Positions 11,415 through 21,550 of a stretch of DNA of 64,000 nt are shown here, piece after piece. The translations under genes and the position numbers were made by a program. The DNA comes from Isoetes taiwanensis (taxonomy: Eukaryota > Streptophyta > Lycopodiopsida > Isoetales > Isoetaceae). The notes under the pieces were generated by a model. It did not search any database. It saw nothing but the letters and a program-made list of their open reading frames with translations, and was not told where the DNA came from. The DNA lies in contig JAJEKV010000049.1 in the NCBI GenBank assembly GCA_021234155.1, forward strand, positions 7,685,727 to 7,749,726, read 5' to 3'. Position 1 is the first letter of the stretch. Every line of letters begins with the position of its first letter.

Positions 11415-11850
11415 AGTTCGCATAGAGTTGCAAGGCAAAATCGGGTGATCATAGCTGTGAATGAAGTTATTTCCGCCAAGACCGCTTGTGTGAATTACTT
11501 GGTCGTCTTCAGCTATGGAATCTTGAGAATAATATCTCGTTTCAAGACGTCGCATACGATCAAGAATGCTTTCTTCTTACGCAAGGTTGGTCTACAAAGA
11601 ATGTCTGTCGAGTATAAGAATTCCCGTGCCTTTTCGATACATGTTGTTGTGCAAAACAAATCAAATGTCACAATGTCTGACTGTCAAATCTCACCTACGG
11701 ATGACACCAATGTTACTAACTTTGGGTCCGCAACATTTCCAACCGATTCATCTAACTTGTGAATAATAAATGCTCTGCAAATCTCAGATGATTTAATAGA
11801 AGCAGCTATTGTTGCACTTCTCCCTGCAGCTGGTACTATGAATGTAAACA
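11415..11850 (-). pseudogene. Inverted second copy of Helitron helicase fragment
   Basis: Read on the minus strand this segment matches 6480-6960 of the Helitron in order, clearly similar but with scattered differences: the AGTGCAACAAT-GCTGCTTCTAT phrase, the CACAAGTTAGATG phrase, FNRSILDRM-like codons and the SQDSI..DDQVIHTS stretch. It covers the end of the Walker B region to just past the ILDRMPG block. Frames are broken. It shows that a related Helitron inserted here in the opposite direction or that the locus was rearranged. Confidence 0.8.
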
Positions 11851-12848
11851 AATAGACATGCTCGTCCAATTCTTATGTATTTATCCAGTCCATTCTCTAA
11901 GAAATGTTCGAGTTTCCCATACCAACAAGTCTATGAAACTAGTTAGAAACAATATTACCTGGCCTTTAGCTTTGTTGTGATGATTTGAAATAATGCCCAA
12001 TGTGCACAATAAGGAGGTGATATATTTGACAAAATTTCTTCAGTGCACACAATATTTTAGATCTATAACTAACTAATCTTACTCTAAATTTAAAAAGGAT
12101 TTTGGTGGCACGGAATCTCCATGCTTGAATAGACTTGGCGCTCAACTGCTTCTGTTCCTTGGTTCGATTTGGGGGAAATTGGGATAGGGTTCTAATTTGC
12201 TGCTTCAAATTAGCACCCTCATTCTGGGCAATCGAGTTTGGCTAGGTGTCTCCTAACTAATGAATTAATTAGCTTAATTAACTTAATTAGGTAATTAACC
12301 TTTCATTAAACCCTTATTAATTTAGCATAGCTAAATTAATCGTTTATGGTTAATTCTGTAGGTTACATACCCCCATGATGGCATATCCTCAGCCCGTGAC
12401 GTGTCCGTATATTTATACATACACCGTATAAATATGTGGAACATTACAACATCTTTAGCTTCTTATTAAAAAAAAAAATTCTTTTTCAGAGTAAGAGTTG
12501 GTTTTTATCATTAATTATAAAGATTCAAGTACAAAGCATCACACATGGTTGAGAAGACTGTGTCATGATGAGAAAATTATAGTGAGAGATCACTATAGGA
12601 AATACATAGCATAGCATCACTATCTTCAAAATGCCATAGTATTTGTGCTAGCTTACCAACACGCATCAGATACTATTCCTCTCGAGATGCCATATTGTTC
12701 TGAAACACACCATCAATTATTGGATCCCGAAAGGGAGAATGTTTGACAAGCTTCGTTTTGCCCTCTCCCCTTAAAAAGTCAAGGTATCCTAGGATCATCA
12801 GACAATAAAGTATTAGAATCCAGTAGGTCCAGATTAGAAGCAAACATA
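11851..12848. other. Spacer with AT-rich palindromic patch
   Basis: No gene is supported. At 12255-12350 a run of TTAATTAA/AATTAATTAG-like words gives local dyad symmetry, and 12395-12440 has a TATTTATACATACACCG phrase followed by TATAAATATG, which looks promoter- or LTR-like. The 45 bases near 11866-11910 resemble the target region of the LINE (13581-13590 joined to 15973-16005), suggesting an older shared repeat. Confidence 0.35.
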
Positions 12849-13199
12849 TCAAAACATGTTTAAGGAATGAACAATAGGTAAGTTTACTAAAATACCATTG
12901 TAGAGGTTCATTTTCTGGTGCTGTAGAAGCGGCACTCTCTGCTTCAGTATCTCATCCAATGTTGCATCAGAGCGGATTTCAGCATGAGGATGAGAAACCC
13001 CATAAGGAACCGGCATTTGTGTAGCAGGATCAATATTATGGTAGTGTCCACGATGATCCGGATCAGCAGAAAGGTTGTCCCACATGGCAACTTTATGGCA
13101 GATAGGATCCATTGGGCAGTTTTCATGAAGGAAGGAGGCTGAATCGAAGGACAGTGATGCAGAGCTTGGGAGATTTGCAAAAGTGCGAAGAAATGCCAA
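12849..13199 (-). CDS. Unidentified small protein, possibly first exon
   Basis: A 116-codon frame with a start at 13199. The N-terminus (MAFLRTFANLPSSASLSFDS) is rich in Ser, Ala, Phe and Arg, as in organelle-targeting peptides. The middle is polar with many His, Pro and Asp residues (DPICHKVAMWDNLSADPDH, then HYHNIDPATQMPVPYGVSHP), which does not look like random translation. The last 20 codons may be intron because a GTATTTTAG-type donor follows LQHQKMNLYN. I do not recognise the family. It could be a real exon, a captured exon or chance. Confidence 0.35.
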   Translation of the reverse strand: MAFLRTFANLPSSASLSFDSASFLHENCPMDPICHKVAMWDNLSADPDHRGHYHNIDPATQMPVPYGVSHPHAEIRSDATLDEILKQRVPLLQHQKMNLYNGILVNLPIVHSLNMF

Positions 13200-13580
13200 A
13201 TTTTTAGGGTTTAAATGGTGATATCATTCACCACATAATTCACCACATGCACCACATGTCATGACATGATTCACCACATGTACGACATGTCACCATATGA
13301 TTCACCACATTAGTACACCTTGCAACAAACATATCAGGCGTCACATGGGATAACTAATACCTTCAAATTTACGAATTCATCTTGCATAGATTAAAAATTC
13401 TGGTCTCTTTTGTGTATTGCCTTCATTTTAGAGAATAGACGTTTGAATCCATATCCCAAGTTGGCTTCTTCTATGGAGATATTTGGTGTCTGACTCAGTC
13501 AAATAAACACATATGTTGTTTAAATCGTCGTTTCTCATACGACAATGGTATGTTTCGAAGACTGTTGCTAGAGATATTTT
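13200..13580. other. Spacer upstream of the LINE target site
   Basis: No gene is seen. At 13222-13310 the phrase CACCACATG / ATTCACCACAT is repeated about six times at short, irregular spacing, a small diverged tandem patch. Confidence 0.45.
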
Positions 13581-13595
13581 GTCTATCCAATTCTT
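13581..13595. repeat. LINE target-site duplication, left
   Basis: GTCTATCCAATTCTT, identical to 15958-15972 on the other side of the element. Its last bases merge with the poly-T run, so the exact edge may vary by a few bases. Confidence 0.9.
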
Positions 13596-13808
13596 TTTTT
13601 TTTTTTTTTTTTTGGAGGCAAGGTGTGACTTCTATTCATATTTAAAGATTACATAAATAGGACATATACCATAGGAGGTATATCAGTAGGAAAAAAAACA
13701 CATTCCTAGTGGTAGGAATAGTGCCAAAATTCTGATCATAGTCAGATATAGAAAAACTTATGAAAGTATCAGAATCATAAACAGTTTGAAAGCTTCAGTA
13801 AAAAGTTC

Positions 13809-14198
13809 TCATTGTGCATCCAGTAGGTCCTGCATGGTCAGATCCTGCACCCTGTTTCGGCCCAAGATATTCAGTACCTCATCCAACTTTGCCACCGGAT
13901 AATTTGTGAAATCCAGGAGCAAGAGGACATGAGCCTCTCTCTTCTGCTGCCACTTATGAAACAGGTTCATGAAAAATGGCTTAAGGTTATTATGTCTCCA
14001 AGTTTCCGACCTCTTGAGAATTCTCTTAAGAGCAGCTGCATGTATGAGTTCCTGTTTTAGCTGAATGAAGATCTCCTCCTCTTCAATGCCATCCAGATTT
14101 GTGTCTTCCTCATCCGAGTCCTGTGCTACTCCCATCCCCCTGTCAGCTGCTCCCCATCTATTTAGTCTCCTCATGGCATCTGTGTAACATGTCATCAT
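13809..14198 (-). CDS. LINE 3' acidic/coiled ORF overlapping ORF2 end
   Basis: 129 codons in another frame, overlapping the last 40 bases of ORF2. The product is acidic at first (DSDEEDTNLDGIEEEEIF) and then helical and basic (LKQELIHAAALKRILKR). It ends before the poly-A tail. It may be the original ORF2 C-terminus reached by a frameshift, a 3' ORF of this LINE lineage, or chance. No family is recognised. Confidence 0.45.
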   Translation of the reverse strand: MMTCYTDAMRRLNRWGAADRGMGVAQDSDEEDTNLDGIEEEEIFIQLKQELIHAAALKRILKRSETWRHNNLKPFFMNLFHKWQQKREAHVLLLLDFTNYPVAKLDEVLNILGRNRVQDLTMQDLLDAQ

Positions 14199-15951
14199 CA
14201 GCAGTTAGATTAAGAACAAAGAAATCATAATTACCCTGAAATCTACCAAAGGCATTCCATCCTGTGTCATAATTCTTTCCCTTCAAGGACTTGTGTGCCA
14301 CTGCTGTTATTGCTAATTCTGCCAAGAATGTTTGTTTTAGCCATATAATGTTGGGATTTTTGTTTTCCATAGCCACCCTGTTCCTGTGTTTCCAGACTGA
14401 CCAGCAACCTATTGACCTTGTTGTACATAGAATTCTATTATATGTATTGAGGAACTCAATAAGTCCTCGATCACCAATTGTACCTTTCTGAACTTGAGCT
14501 GACCAGTTCCAGAATTCCATTATCTTGTGACATTGGAACACATGGTTGGATGTTTCTATTTCACCACACCCCAATGGGCAATACTCTGATATATTAGAAT
14601 CCATTTTATGTCTCTTGGAGTTGGCTGTTAGCCCTTGGTGTAAGATAAGCCACCTGAAGGTTTTGATTTTGTTTGCATTGTAACTTTTCCATCCCTTTTT
14701 GCATACATCTGCCAACATTTCTTCTTCACAGTCCCAAAGAAGAGTAGCCTTGGAAGGTTTGTGACTGATTAGGGCTTTGTATATCAGACTTACCAAGTAT
14801 ATTTCCTTACCTTTTAAATGCCACTGATTGGTAGTACTCAATAATTCATCCACATGTTTGATTTTCCCCATCACTGTATTGTATATCCATTTGTCTAGAT
14901 TTGATCCTTTGGTTAACTCAGCTATTATTTCCCATGATTTCCACCCATGTGCTTCATCCCAGAGATCTCCAATCTTTCCCAAACCAGCCTGATTCCACTG
15001 TATGTACTTCTGAGGATGCATTAGTGCCAGACAATTATTTTCACTGTCAACAATTCCTGGATGCCAAAAGAAATTAAAGTCTTTGGCTTTTGTGTCAATA
15101 ATTGGAGGCTTATAGCACAGAGAGGCCATATTCCAAGCCTGAAACATTCTCCTAAGGATGGAAGAGGTATTAGGGCAAGGATTAAATTGGAAGAATGCAG
15201 AATCAGGTAATTGATGTTTGAGGCTATGGCTACCAACAGGGTAGGACTCTAAAACCCAGTACCTTACCAATTTTTGGGCAGGGGATGGGGAATTGTTTTG
15301 TATGGCTCTCCAAATCATCTTAGCAGCCAGAGCTTGTGCCTGTAGATATAAATCTTTGCATCCCATCCCCCCATGTTTCTTGGGCTTGGTTAGATCATTC
15401 CATGCTACTTTATGGACTCCCTGCCAGATGAATTTCCTGATGACTGCTTCAATCTTACTGTATGATGCTTTGTCCCCTATTACAGCCGAGGAGAAATATA
15501 CATGAGAGCTACCTATAACAGCATTTGCTATTTGAGTTCTTCCTGCTAAGGACAAGGAGGAGGAATATGATCCCAACTTCTTTTTGATCCTGGTCACAAT
15601 TGGATCCCAAAGGCCTTTCAAAGTAGAGTTTAGTGCCAGAGGGATACCTAATATGACAGTACCTGCATCTTTGCTTAACACTTTAATCCCTTGCATGGTT
15701 TTCTCTTCAGAATCTAGAATAATGGCACTTTTATTTTTGTTCAAGCAAACTCCAGAAACCAAACCAAACCTTTCCATAGCTGCTAGAAATTTTTGGAGAC
15801 TTTCCCCTTCCTTCTTCAAAAAAACAAAGGTGTCATCAGCATATTGCATTATGGAAAAAGTACCTTCCCCTTTTGGTAGTTGTAATGATTGAATATCTCC
15901 CTTGTCTTGCATTTGTAGCACTAATTTTGTGAGCACTTCTGCAACAATCAA
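14158..15951 (-). CDS. LINE ORF2, reverse transcriptase C-terminal half with zinc-ribbon-like domain
   Basis: 597 codons without a stop. Near the start is the RT catalytic motif in FSIMQYADDTFVFL (the YADD box), then the thumb region with LSLAGRTQIANAVI and WNDLTKPKKHGGMGCKDL, which is typical of plant L1 elements. Further on is the zf-RVT type segment: FRWLILHQGLTANSKR, then CPLGCGEIETSNHVFQCH with its Cys/His ligands. The endonuclease and the RT fingers are missing through 5' truncation. The first ATG at 15951 is not the original start. The frame ends at 14158 and overlaps a second frame. Confidence 0.9.
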   Translation of the reverse strand: MIVAEVLTKLVLQMQDKGDIQSLQLPKGEGTFSIMQYADDTFVFLKKEGESLQKFLAAMERFGLVSGVCLNKNKSAIILDSEEKTMQGIKVLSKDAGTVILGIPLALNSTLKGLWDPIVTRIKKKLGSYSSSLSLAGRTQIANAVIGSSHVYFSSAVIGDKASYSKIEAVIRKFIWQGVHKVAWNDLTKPKKHGGMGCKDLYLQAQALAAKMIWRAIQNNSPSPAQKLVRYWVLESYPVGSHSLKHQLPDSAFFQFNPCPNTSSILRRMFQAWNMASLCYKPPIIDTKAKDFNFFWHPGIVDSENNCLALMHPQKYIQWNQAGLGKIGDLWDEAHGWKSWEIIAELTKGSNLDKWIYNTVMGKIKHVDELLSTTNQWHLKGKEIYLVSLIYKALISHKPSKATLLWDCEEEMLADVCKKGWKSYNANKIKTFRWLILHQGLTANSKRHKMDSNISEYCPLGCGEIETSNHVFQCHKIMEFWNWSAQVQKGTIGDRGLIEFLNTYNRILCTTRSIGCWSVWKHRNRVAMENKNPNIIWLKQTFLAELAITAVAHKSLKGKNYDTGWNAFGRFQGNYDFFVLNLTADDDMLHRCHEETK

Positions 15952-15957
15952 AAAAAG

Positions 15958-15972
15958 GTCTATCCAATTCTT
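15958..15972. repeat. LINE target-site duplication, right
   Basis: Exact partner of 13581-13595. It sits directly at the truncated 5' end of the element. Confidence 0.9.
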
Positions 15973-16383
15973 ATTTGTTTATGTAGTTCATTTTCTAAGA
16001 AATAAGTAGTTTGTTCTCCTTTCCTCTGAACTCATATATTGTATGAGTCTTAGAAAGCCATGCCCCTTGGATGTAAACCCGCAATTGTTAGAATTCTAAA
16101 TGAATTCAGTTCAATTACATGCATGCCATCTATATAATCTTAGATTGATTTATATATGTATGCAATATATATACAATATATATAATATTCATAGGCAAAT
16201 GTTAAATGGACATTGTCAGTCATTAAAAATGACAGGGCATGACTAGATATGTAATAATTATAATAGGATATTAAATCTCTACTCTGTTTCGATTCCTCTG
16301 TTCCTTTTTTTACTCTGCTTTCTCTTAACTGAATTGCTCTCCCGCCTAATCAATCCGACACTGTAAAGCACAAAAGTTTGTTG
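15973..16383. promoter_or_regulatory. Upstream region of B3 gene 1
   Basis: AT-rich DNA between the LINE and the first exon of B3 gene 1. A TATATATACAATATATATAAT run at 16165-16185 and pyrimidine-rich stretches at 16300-16345 could serve as core promoter and 5' UTR, but no clear start site is assigned. The LINE insertion lies only about 410 bases upstream of the start codon. Confidence 0.35.
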
Positions 16384-17279
16384 ATGGCGACTGTGTTTCT
16401 GGTCGACGTCAAATTTGGCGAGTTGCTGGTAAGAAAGGGTTGTATTTCTTTATGTTATTCTGTCTCCTTGTGATCACTGACGTTTTAAGCATGCTGTAGG
16501 AGCTGGAGGGAGTTGCAGTAGCACCAGATAAAGAAATCACTGCTGTTGGTTCGAATCGAAAAAATTATTCTGTCTTCACGGTATCAGTGGGCAAAAGAAT
16601 CTTCTTCGCTGAAGGATGGGAGCTTTTTTTGCGCGAAAACAACATAACTGATGGCACTGCTCTTCTGTGTTTCACATCAAATAACGGCACAAACTTGACA
16701 GCAAGAGCTCTTGATGGGACTTATCGTGTAAAACCTCTTGGTAATTGGGAACTTGGCGCTCCTAGCGACAATGGACCTGGTAATACAAATAAAAAAGCTG
16801 GGCGTGATATTAACAAGGATTTTTCTGTGCATGTGGATGCCGAGAATGAGGTTTTTGTTACTGACGATGATTTATCTGATGAAGAAGAACCAGTATCAAA
16901 GAAAGCATTCCGTGTTCCTCTCCTAAAAGCTAACTTCAACAGAGGCCTGGTACTGCTGTATTATCTTTTGCTTTCAAGTATTATAAATGTTTTGAATTAC
17001 TACTCCTTTCTTTTTGCTTAGATACTAGAACAAGAAGATAGGTGGCGAAATCCTCCCAAAGGATCCACTGTGGTAATTATCGGACCTGGTGATCAGAAAG
17101 CAGGGTTAGCAAGCAAAAAAAGCAAGCATTGTCTCAGCCATGGTTGGAATGCTTTCAAAAAATTGTTTGGCTTACGACTTGGTGATATCTTAGAATTTAA
17201 ATTGCATGGAGATGAACTTCAATGGAATATGAAAGTTCTGGAAGGTGCAGCTTTACATAGGCTAAAGCCTCAAAGTTAA
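16384..17279 (+). CDS. B3-domain protein, gene 1 (three exons)
   Basis: Exons 16384-16428, 16500-16949 and 17022-17279, all with GT-AG borders and phase-0 junctions, give about 250 residues. Residues 1-90 read as a B3-type fold: MATVFLVDVKFGELL, then the hallmark FFAEGWELFLRENNI with GW..F and the DGTALLCF strand. An acidic linker follows (about residues 130-150, DDDLSDEEEPVSKK). A second B3-type fold comes next, with CLSHGWNAFKKLFGLRLGD and EFKLHGDELQWNMKV. B3 domains are plant-specific DNA-binding folds, so a nuclear DNA-binding role is inferred. No frame break is seen. The paralogue at 53636-54508 has the same exon phases. Confidence 0.75.
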
Positions 17280-17983
17280 TTAGTGTTCTGAGGGCTTTTT
17301 ATGTTTAGAGAGAAACAGCATTTTGTTTTGCTGAATGTTTTCCTTATGTGATCGATTCTTAGTTCCCTGACTGTTTTATGTTCTCCAATGTATGATCAGA
17401 CTCCCGATAAATATATATTGAATGCCCTTTCCATGATTTGTAATATTGTAGTTGGATTGAATATGTCATACGCTTATTCATAAATCCACGCTGGTCATAA
17501 TTCATTCAATAATTGATAAAATGAAGCTTCCATTTATGGTTGAAGGGCTTTAAGCCAGAAAAGTTTATAGTTTAACTCTTGGCCAACTAAATGTTACCGT
17601 GTTTAGGCTAATTATTGTTTTTCTATCTACAGGTAATCAGAGTTCTTTCTACTTACTCTATTTCCGATTTCAATCATGCATTTATCGCGTGTGATAAGAA
17701 GGAGCATTCTGAAGTTTGCCTCCAATGGAAAAGGAAGTTCTTTGAGGAAGTACTAGCTAGGCCAAATAATCTGACTTACTTGCAAACTAGAGCCATCTTT
17801 AAGATATTCAGGTGGTTTTATTTTCCAGCATATTATTGTGCTAAATGCATGGAGGCTGGCCAGGTGTGGGCATGAACATAGTAGTTTTACCTTTAAAAGA
17901 ATACATGGTTAATATTCTAAGCTCAATTTCCCTAAAAGTGTGAGAGGGTATCACTTTTATAAACATGTTTTATGGTGAAAGTT
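17280..17983 (+). other. 3' flank of B3 gene 1 with possible extra exon
   Basis: AT-rich downstream sequence. After a CTATCTACAG acceptor-like site at about 17632 a frame runs to 17875 (contains KEHSEVCLQWKRKFFEEV and YCAKCMEAGQ). The product has no recognisable family and lies after the stop codon of gene 1, so it is either an alternative terminal exon or chance. The gypsy element inserted at 17983, cutting this flank, which resumes at 31172 with an AATAAA-type signal near 31227. Confidence 0.35.
17979..17983. repeat. Gypsy target-site duplication, left
   Basis: AAGTT, matching 31167-31171. Five bases is the normal size for Ty3/gypsy integrases. Confidence 0.9.
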
Positions 17984-18563
17984 TGTTTGGGGTCTGGGTT
18001 CGGGAACTCCTGGAAGACAGCCCTCTGTGAGGACCCGTGGATCTAACAGGAGAGTCCGGGGGACTATGTCACGCGGGATTTGCAAGAAGAGAAGAAGAAG
18101 AAGAAAACAGAACAAATGAGAGGAAAATGATAAGCTTCCTTGATATCAATGATGAACATACATGAGCTCTCGCAATAGAGAGAAGAACTGAAAGGAGACA
18201 AGACTCAAAACTCATCTAGAACTCATGTGCGAGCTCAAGTCATATATATAGTACAATGGCCTTGGGCCCAATATAGACACTCGACCGATCTCGCGTGCCG
18301 ACTCTCGGAAGGAGGCCTGATTTGCAGGAATGTGGGCGGTGCCTCTTGAAGTGCCTAGAATCATGCCGACCCGACGCTGGGCGGTGACGGGCCGTCACTT
18401 GTCCGGCGGCGCCTCTTGATAGGCTTTGATTGCGTGGGTTCTGCCGCTTGGTCTTGGGCTGAGCCTTTGATGGCTGACCCGTGGGTCGACCGAGGATCCT
18501 TGAGCTTGACTCTGGTCTGTCAGATGCATGAATAGTCCCGCCGGGTGAGGCACAGGACTAACA
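17984..18563 (-). repeat. Gypsy 3' LTR
   Basis: 580 bases. On the minus strand it begins TGTTAGTCCTGTGCC and ends with CAAACA. A TATATATA box is at 18242-18250. The 300 bases from the TATA region to the end (R-U5) equal the other LTR except for one base, while the upstream U3 part differs by many substitutions and indels. Confidence 0.93.
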
Positions 18564-18580
18564 CTCCCCCACCAAACGAC
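18564..18580 (-). promoter_or_regulatory. Polypurine tract before 3' LTR
   Basis: On the minus strand the sequence just in front of the 3' LTR reads TTTGGTGGGGGAG, a purine-rich stretch suited to prime plus-strand DNA synthesis. Its place next to TGTTAG supports the LTR border. Confidence 0.75.
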
Positions 18581-18599
18581 ACTCGTGAGTGAAGAAAAA

Positions 18600-19970
18600 G
18601 GAGGAAGGGTTTCGAGGGCGGGAAGCCATCTGGTTCGAAAGTGATCCTCACGGGAGTGAGGACGGGCACCATTATGGTAATCGCCAATGAGATCCCGGGC
18701 GTGTTTGAAAGAGGGGAGGAGTGTTGTGGCCAAGGGCGGGATCTCGCATCAATAAGAAAGCGAGATCGCACCATGTCTTCAAGGGCGGCATGGGTGTTCA
18801 AGAAATGAACCGACATTCCATGAGGAGGCAGGTCGGAGGCCAAAGGCACCGCTAATCGGCATTCGGATTGGGCGTTGAAAAATGGGGACGCCGATTTAAG
18901 GAGCCGAGCAAAATGCATTTGAGAGCAAGCACAAAACCCCGCTTGAAGATGGATCAAGGATCGTGTGAGGTGGTGGCATTCTCGCAAGAAGGTGTCAAGA
19001 CCATGAAGCGCATCCCGCCGCCGTTTGCCAACCACGCCATTAGCAATATAGATCCAATTCGTGGTGGTATATCAGTGACATCTTCTTCCCAATGTGAGCG
19101 GCGAACAAAACGTGGATCCCACCCCCGGAGATCCGCCGAGATCCGAGGTGGAGTCCATGCGGCATGACCATCCATGACCTTGGTCCAAAAGGGGAGGCCA
19201 ATCGAAGTCGGGAACCCGGGGCGTGGAGGTACGCCTGGGAAGCATAGGGAGAAGGAACCATGCCCGTATGTGGGTTCCGAGCGGTCTCCCCGAATTGATC
19301 GACAAGATCCGGATCAAGAGCTTGACACCAACGATCCCAAAGAGAAGCAGAGAGTTGAGAGTTGACGGGAGGGCTATCTCATCCCGGTGGGGGACCGCCT
19401 TGCTATCCAACAGAGCCCGTAATTGATTATAACCTGCGAGGTGCTGCATATAAATTTGTGCATAGGGAAGATCCTCGGGATGTCCTAGATACTTCCTTAT
19501 TCGTTGCAGCCGCTTCGGGCTTGCCGAGAGATAAATGATTGGCAAGCTTCGGGCATGTACTCGATGAAGAGTGTGGGTCCGAAAGCATGATCAGCAAGAT
19601 ATGGATTGTTATCCCGAAGCAACCATTGCAATGGGGTCTCCCCGAAAGAGTCGGGCGTGGCCCATCTCTAGGAAGTGTTCCCCGTGTATCACCCGGATAG
19701 AAATCATGAAATATGTAAGCCATGGGCTGAACAACTCAAGGTGATAAAGTCGGATCGGCACGACGCAGTATGAGATCAAAGACCAAAAGGGCACAAAGAT
19801 AACCCTTTGTCTTCAATGGAGAGTTTCGCCAAAACCAAGAAAATCTGCAGCGCTTTCGGGGAATATCCACAGTCCATCCGCCGCATGCCACTTCGAAAGG
19901 AAGAGGTGGCGGCGAAAGCAACCACATAATCGTGATAGCGGGAAGGAACCGGGAAGTCAAAAGGCATTCG
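18600..19970 (-). pseudogene. Gypsy extra 3' ORF, second part, unidentified
   Basis: Continuous coding-like signal in several short frames on the minus strand: CGGWTVDIPRKRCRF and KGYLCALLVFDLILRRADP near 19780-19880, YLGHPEDLPYAQIYMQHLAGY near 19430-19490, and a 171-codon frame near 18520-19035 that runs into the LTR. Composition is GC-rich and the frames jump. Together with the preceding entry it suggests 3 kb of accessory coding sequence. No family is recognised. Confidence 0.4.
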
Positions 19971-20166
19971 TGAATAATGGCGGTATGGCCGTCAAGTTTT
20001 GCTTGAGCCTCATCGCCAGATCGGAATAGCTTGCCGTTTGTTGTTCAAGATCACGGATCCGGTTGTCCTTTTTAGCAAAGAAGGCGTGATTGGTCACGGA
20101 CCCGCTTTTCGAAGTGTTGACTGGGAGGAGGATTGCCCCGAGTATTGAGACGGGCACCGGCAATCA

Positions 20167-21550
20167 TCAAGAATCATCAGAATCTTGTTTCTCGCACCTC
20201 GTAAGTTGATCTTGAAGAGAGGTGAGCTGAGAGGTCTGTGTAGAAAGCTGAGCCGTCAAGGAGGCAATTTGAGCGTCCCGCTCTGTAAGGTTTTGAACTT
20301 GAGTGCGGAAATTTTCACAAAGTTCGGAGTACAAGGCGTTGAGCTTGGCAATATCTGCGTCCTTGGTACCCAGGAGAGCTTCTTTAGACTTGTTGTGCTC
20401 CAATAAATTCTGAATTTCTGATTGGAGCTGAGCCTGTTGATCTGCAAGTTGGCTGACTTGATCCTATGCACTTTTGAGATCTGTATGAGCCTGTATGAGC
20501 TCCGTGCTTGTCTTGAAGTTTGGCCTCCAAAGTTGCAACTTGGGCAGTGGCAGCTTGAAGGTCCCGGTGTACCGCATCAGAGGCCTCTAGTGCCATTTGA
20601 ACCCCGTTCATAAGAGCGTCTTGGGATTCTTGTAACTTGAGAACAGCAGCTTGAGCATCCTGCTGATACTGATACAACAACTGACGAGGGTGTTGTGGTG
20701 GTGGAGCCGGCTGTTGCCTGGTTTGTGATGTTTGGGAAAGATGGTGTGAACTGGATGGTGTAGCTGAGGAGGAGACAGTGACATGGGTGTGCGGATTTTG
20801 GACATGACCAGTGGAAGAAGGGCGTGAAGTGCCAACTTGGTTAGGCTGTGGAAGGGACCGCTGAGTGGAATGATGAGAATTTGGTGGTGTGGGAGGGAAG
20901 TAATGACGGATGAGGGCTTGAAGGTGGCCTCCCACAGAAACTTCAGAAATGGAAGTGGCACCCCGAAGGCGGTCCACTTCTTGGAGAAGACGATAGAACA
21001 TCAATTGGGGCCAATCTATGTGGTGGTTGGAGTGTGTAGCAGTGAGTACCATGTTATAGAAAGGCTTATTGATATGGGTGTTCTTGATAGAATACCCAAG
21101 GAACTTGCGCCACAGAAACTTAACAAAGGTTTCGTGAGGCTTGTCGATATTGGTCAGACGATGCACATTGGCATGATAAGGAGGTGCACCAAACTCGCGG
21201 ACATCTAGATCTGTATGGCGCAGACCATGATAAACAAGGGGTTTGCAAGGGAATATGAAATACCTCAGAAATCAAATGTTGAGTCGGGCGAAATGGTGGT
21301 GCCATCGACCACAAAGAGTGTATCCATGCTGGCTGTTAACGATATTGGCGGCGAACCGCCTGGGCTTGGTCGATTTGGAGCCGGAAGTTCCATTTGAGAG
21401 AATTCGCGTAAAGCTTTTGTCGCTCAGCGACTTCTTGATTTGGGCCAACAAGGGCTTTACGGAAAGTGGGCGCCAAGAAGGATACTGACTCAAAAGAGCC
21501 GGATCTTTGGGAGCGAGAGTTTGAAGTGTAGAAAATCTTGGTGCAGCCAT
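20167..21550 (-). pseudogene. Gypsy extra 3' ORF, first part (plant-TE-type domain plus coiled coil)
   Basis: A start at 21550 (MAAPRFSTLQTLAPKDPALL) opens a region that continues through frame changes to HRLTNIDKPHETFVKFLWR, the DWPQLMFYRLLQEV tract, a Pro/Ser/Gln/His-rich spacer (about 20900-20690) and a long heptad-rich coiled coil ending SLQDQLTRCEKQDSDDS at 20167. Tat-lineage elements often carry an additional ORF of unknown role between integrase and the 3' LTR, which this position matches. No enzymatic motif is seen. Confidence 0.6.

Larger units (their letters stand above)
13596..15957 (-). mobile_element. 5'-truncated LINE (non-LTR retrotransposon)
   Basis: The element lies on the minus strand. 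Its poly-A tail is the poly-T run beginning about 13594, and it is flanked by an exact 15-bp target-site duplication, GTCTATCCAATTCTT, at 13581-13595 and 15958-15972. It holds the C-terminal half of an L1-type ORF2 open from the truncation point. Loss of the 5' part with an intact tail is the usual result of incomplete reverse transcription. The perfect TSD and open frame point to a fairly recent insertion. Confidence 0.92.

Noticed and set aside
1..11415. Exact Helitron boundaries
   Set aside because: No convincing TC start or hairpin plus CTRR end could be placed by eye, so no termini are claimed.
18520..19035. 171-codon ORF as an independent host gene
   Set aside because: It overlaps the LTR and polypurine tract of the gypsy element, so it belongs to the element or is chance.
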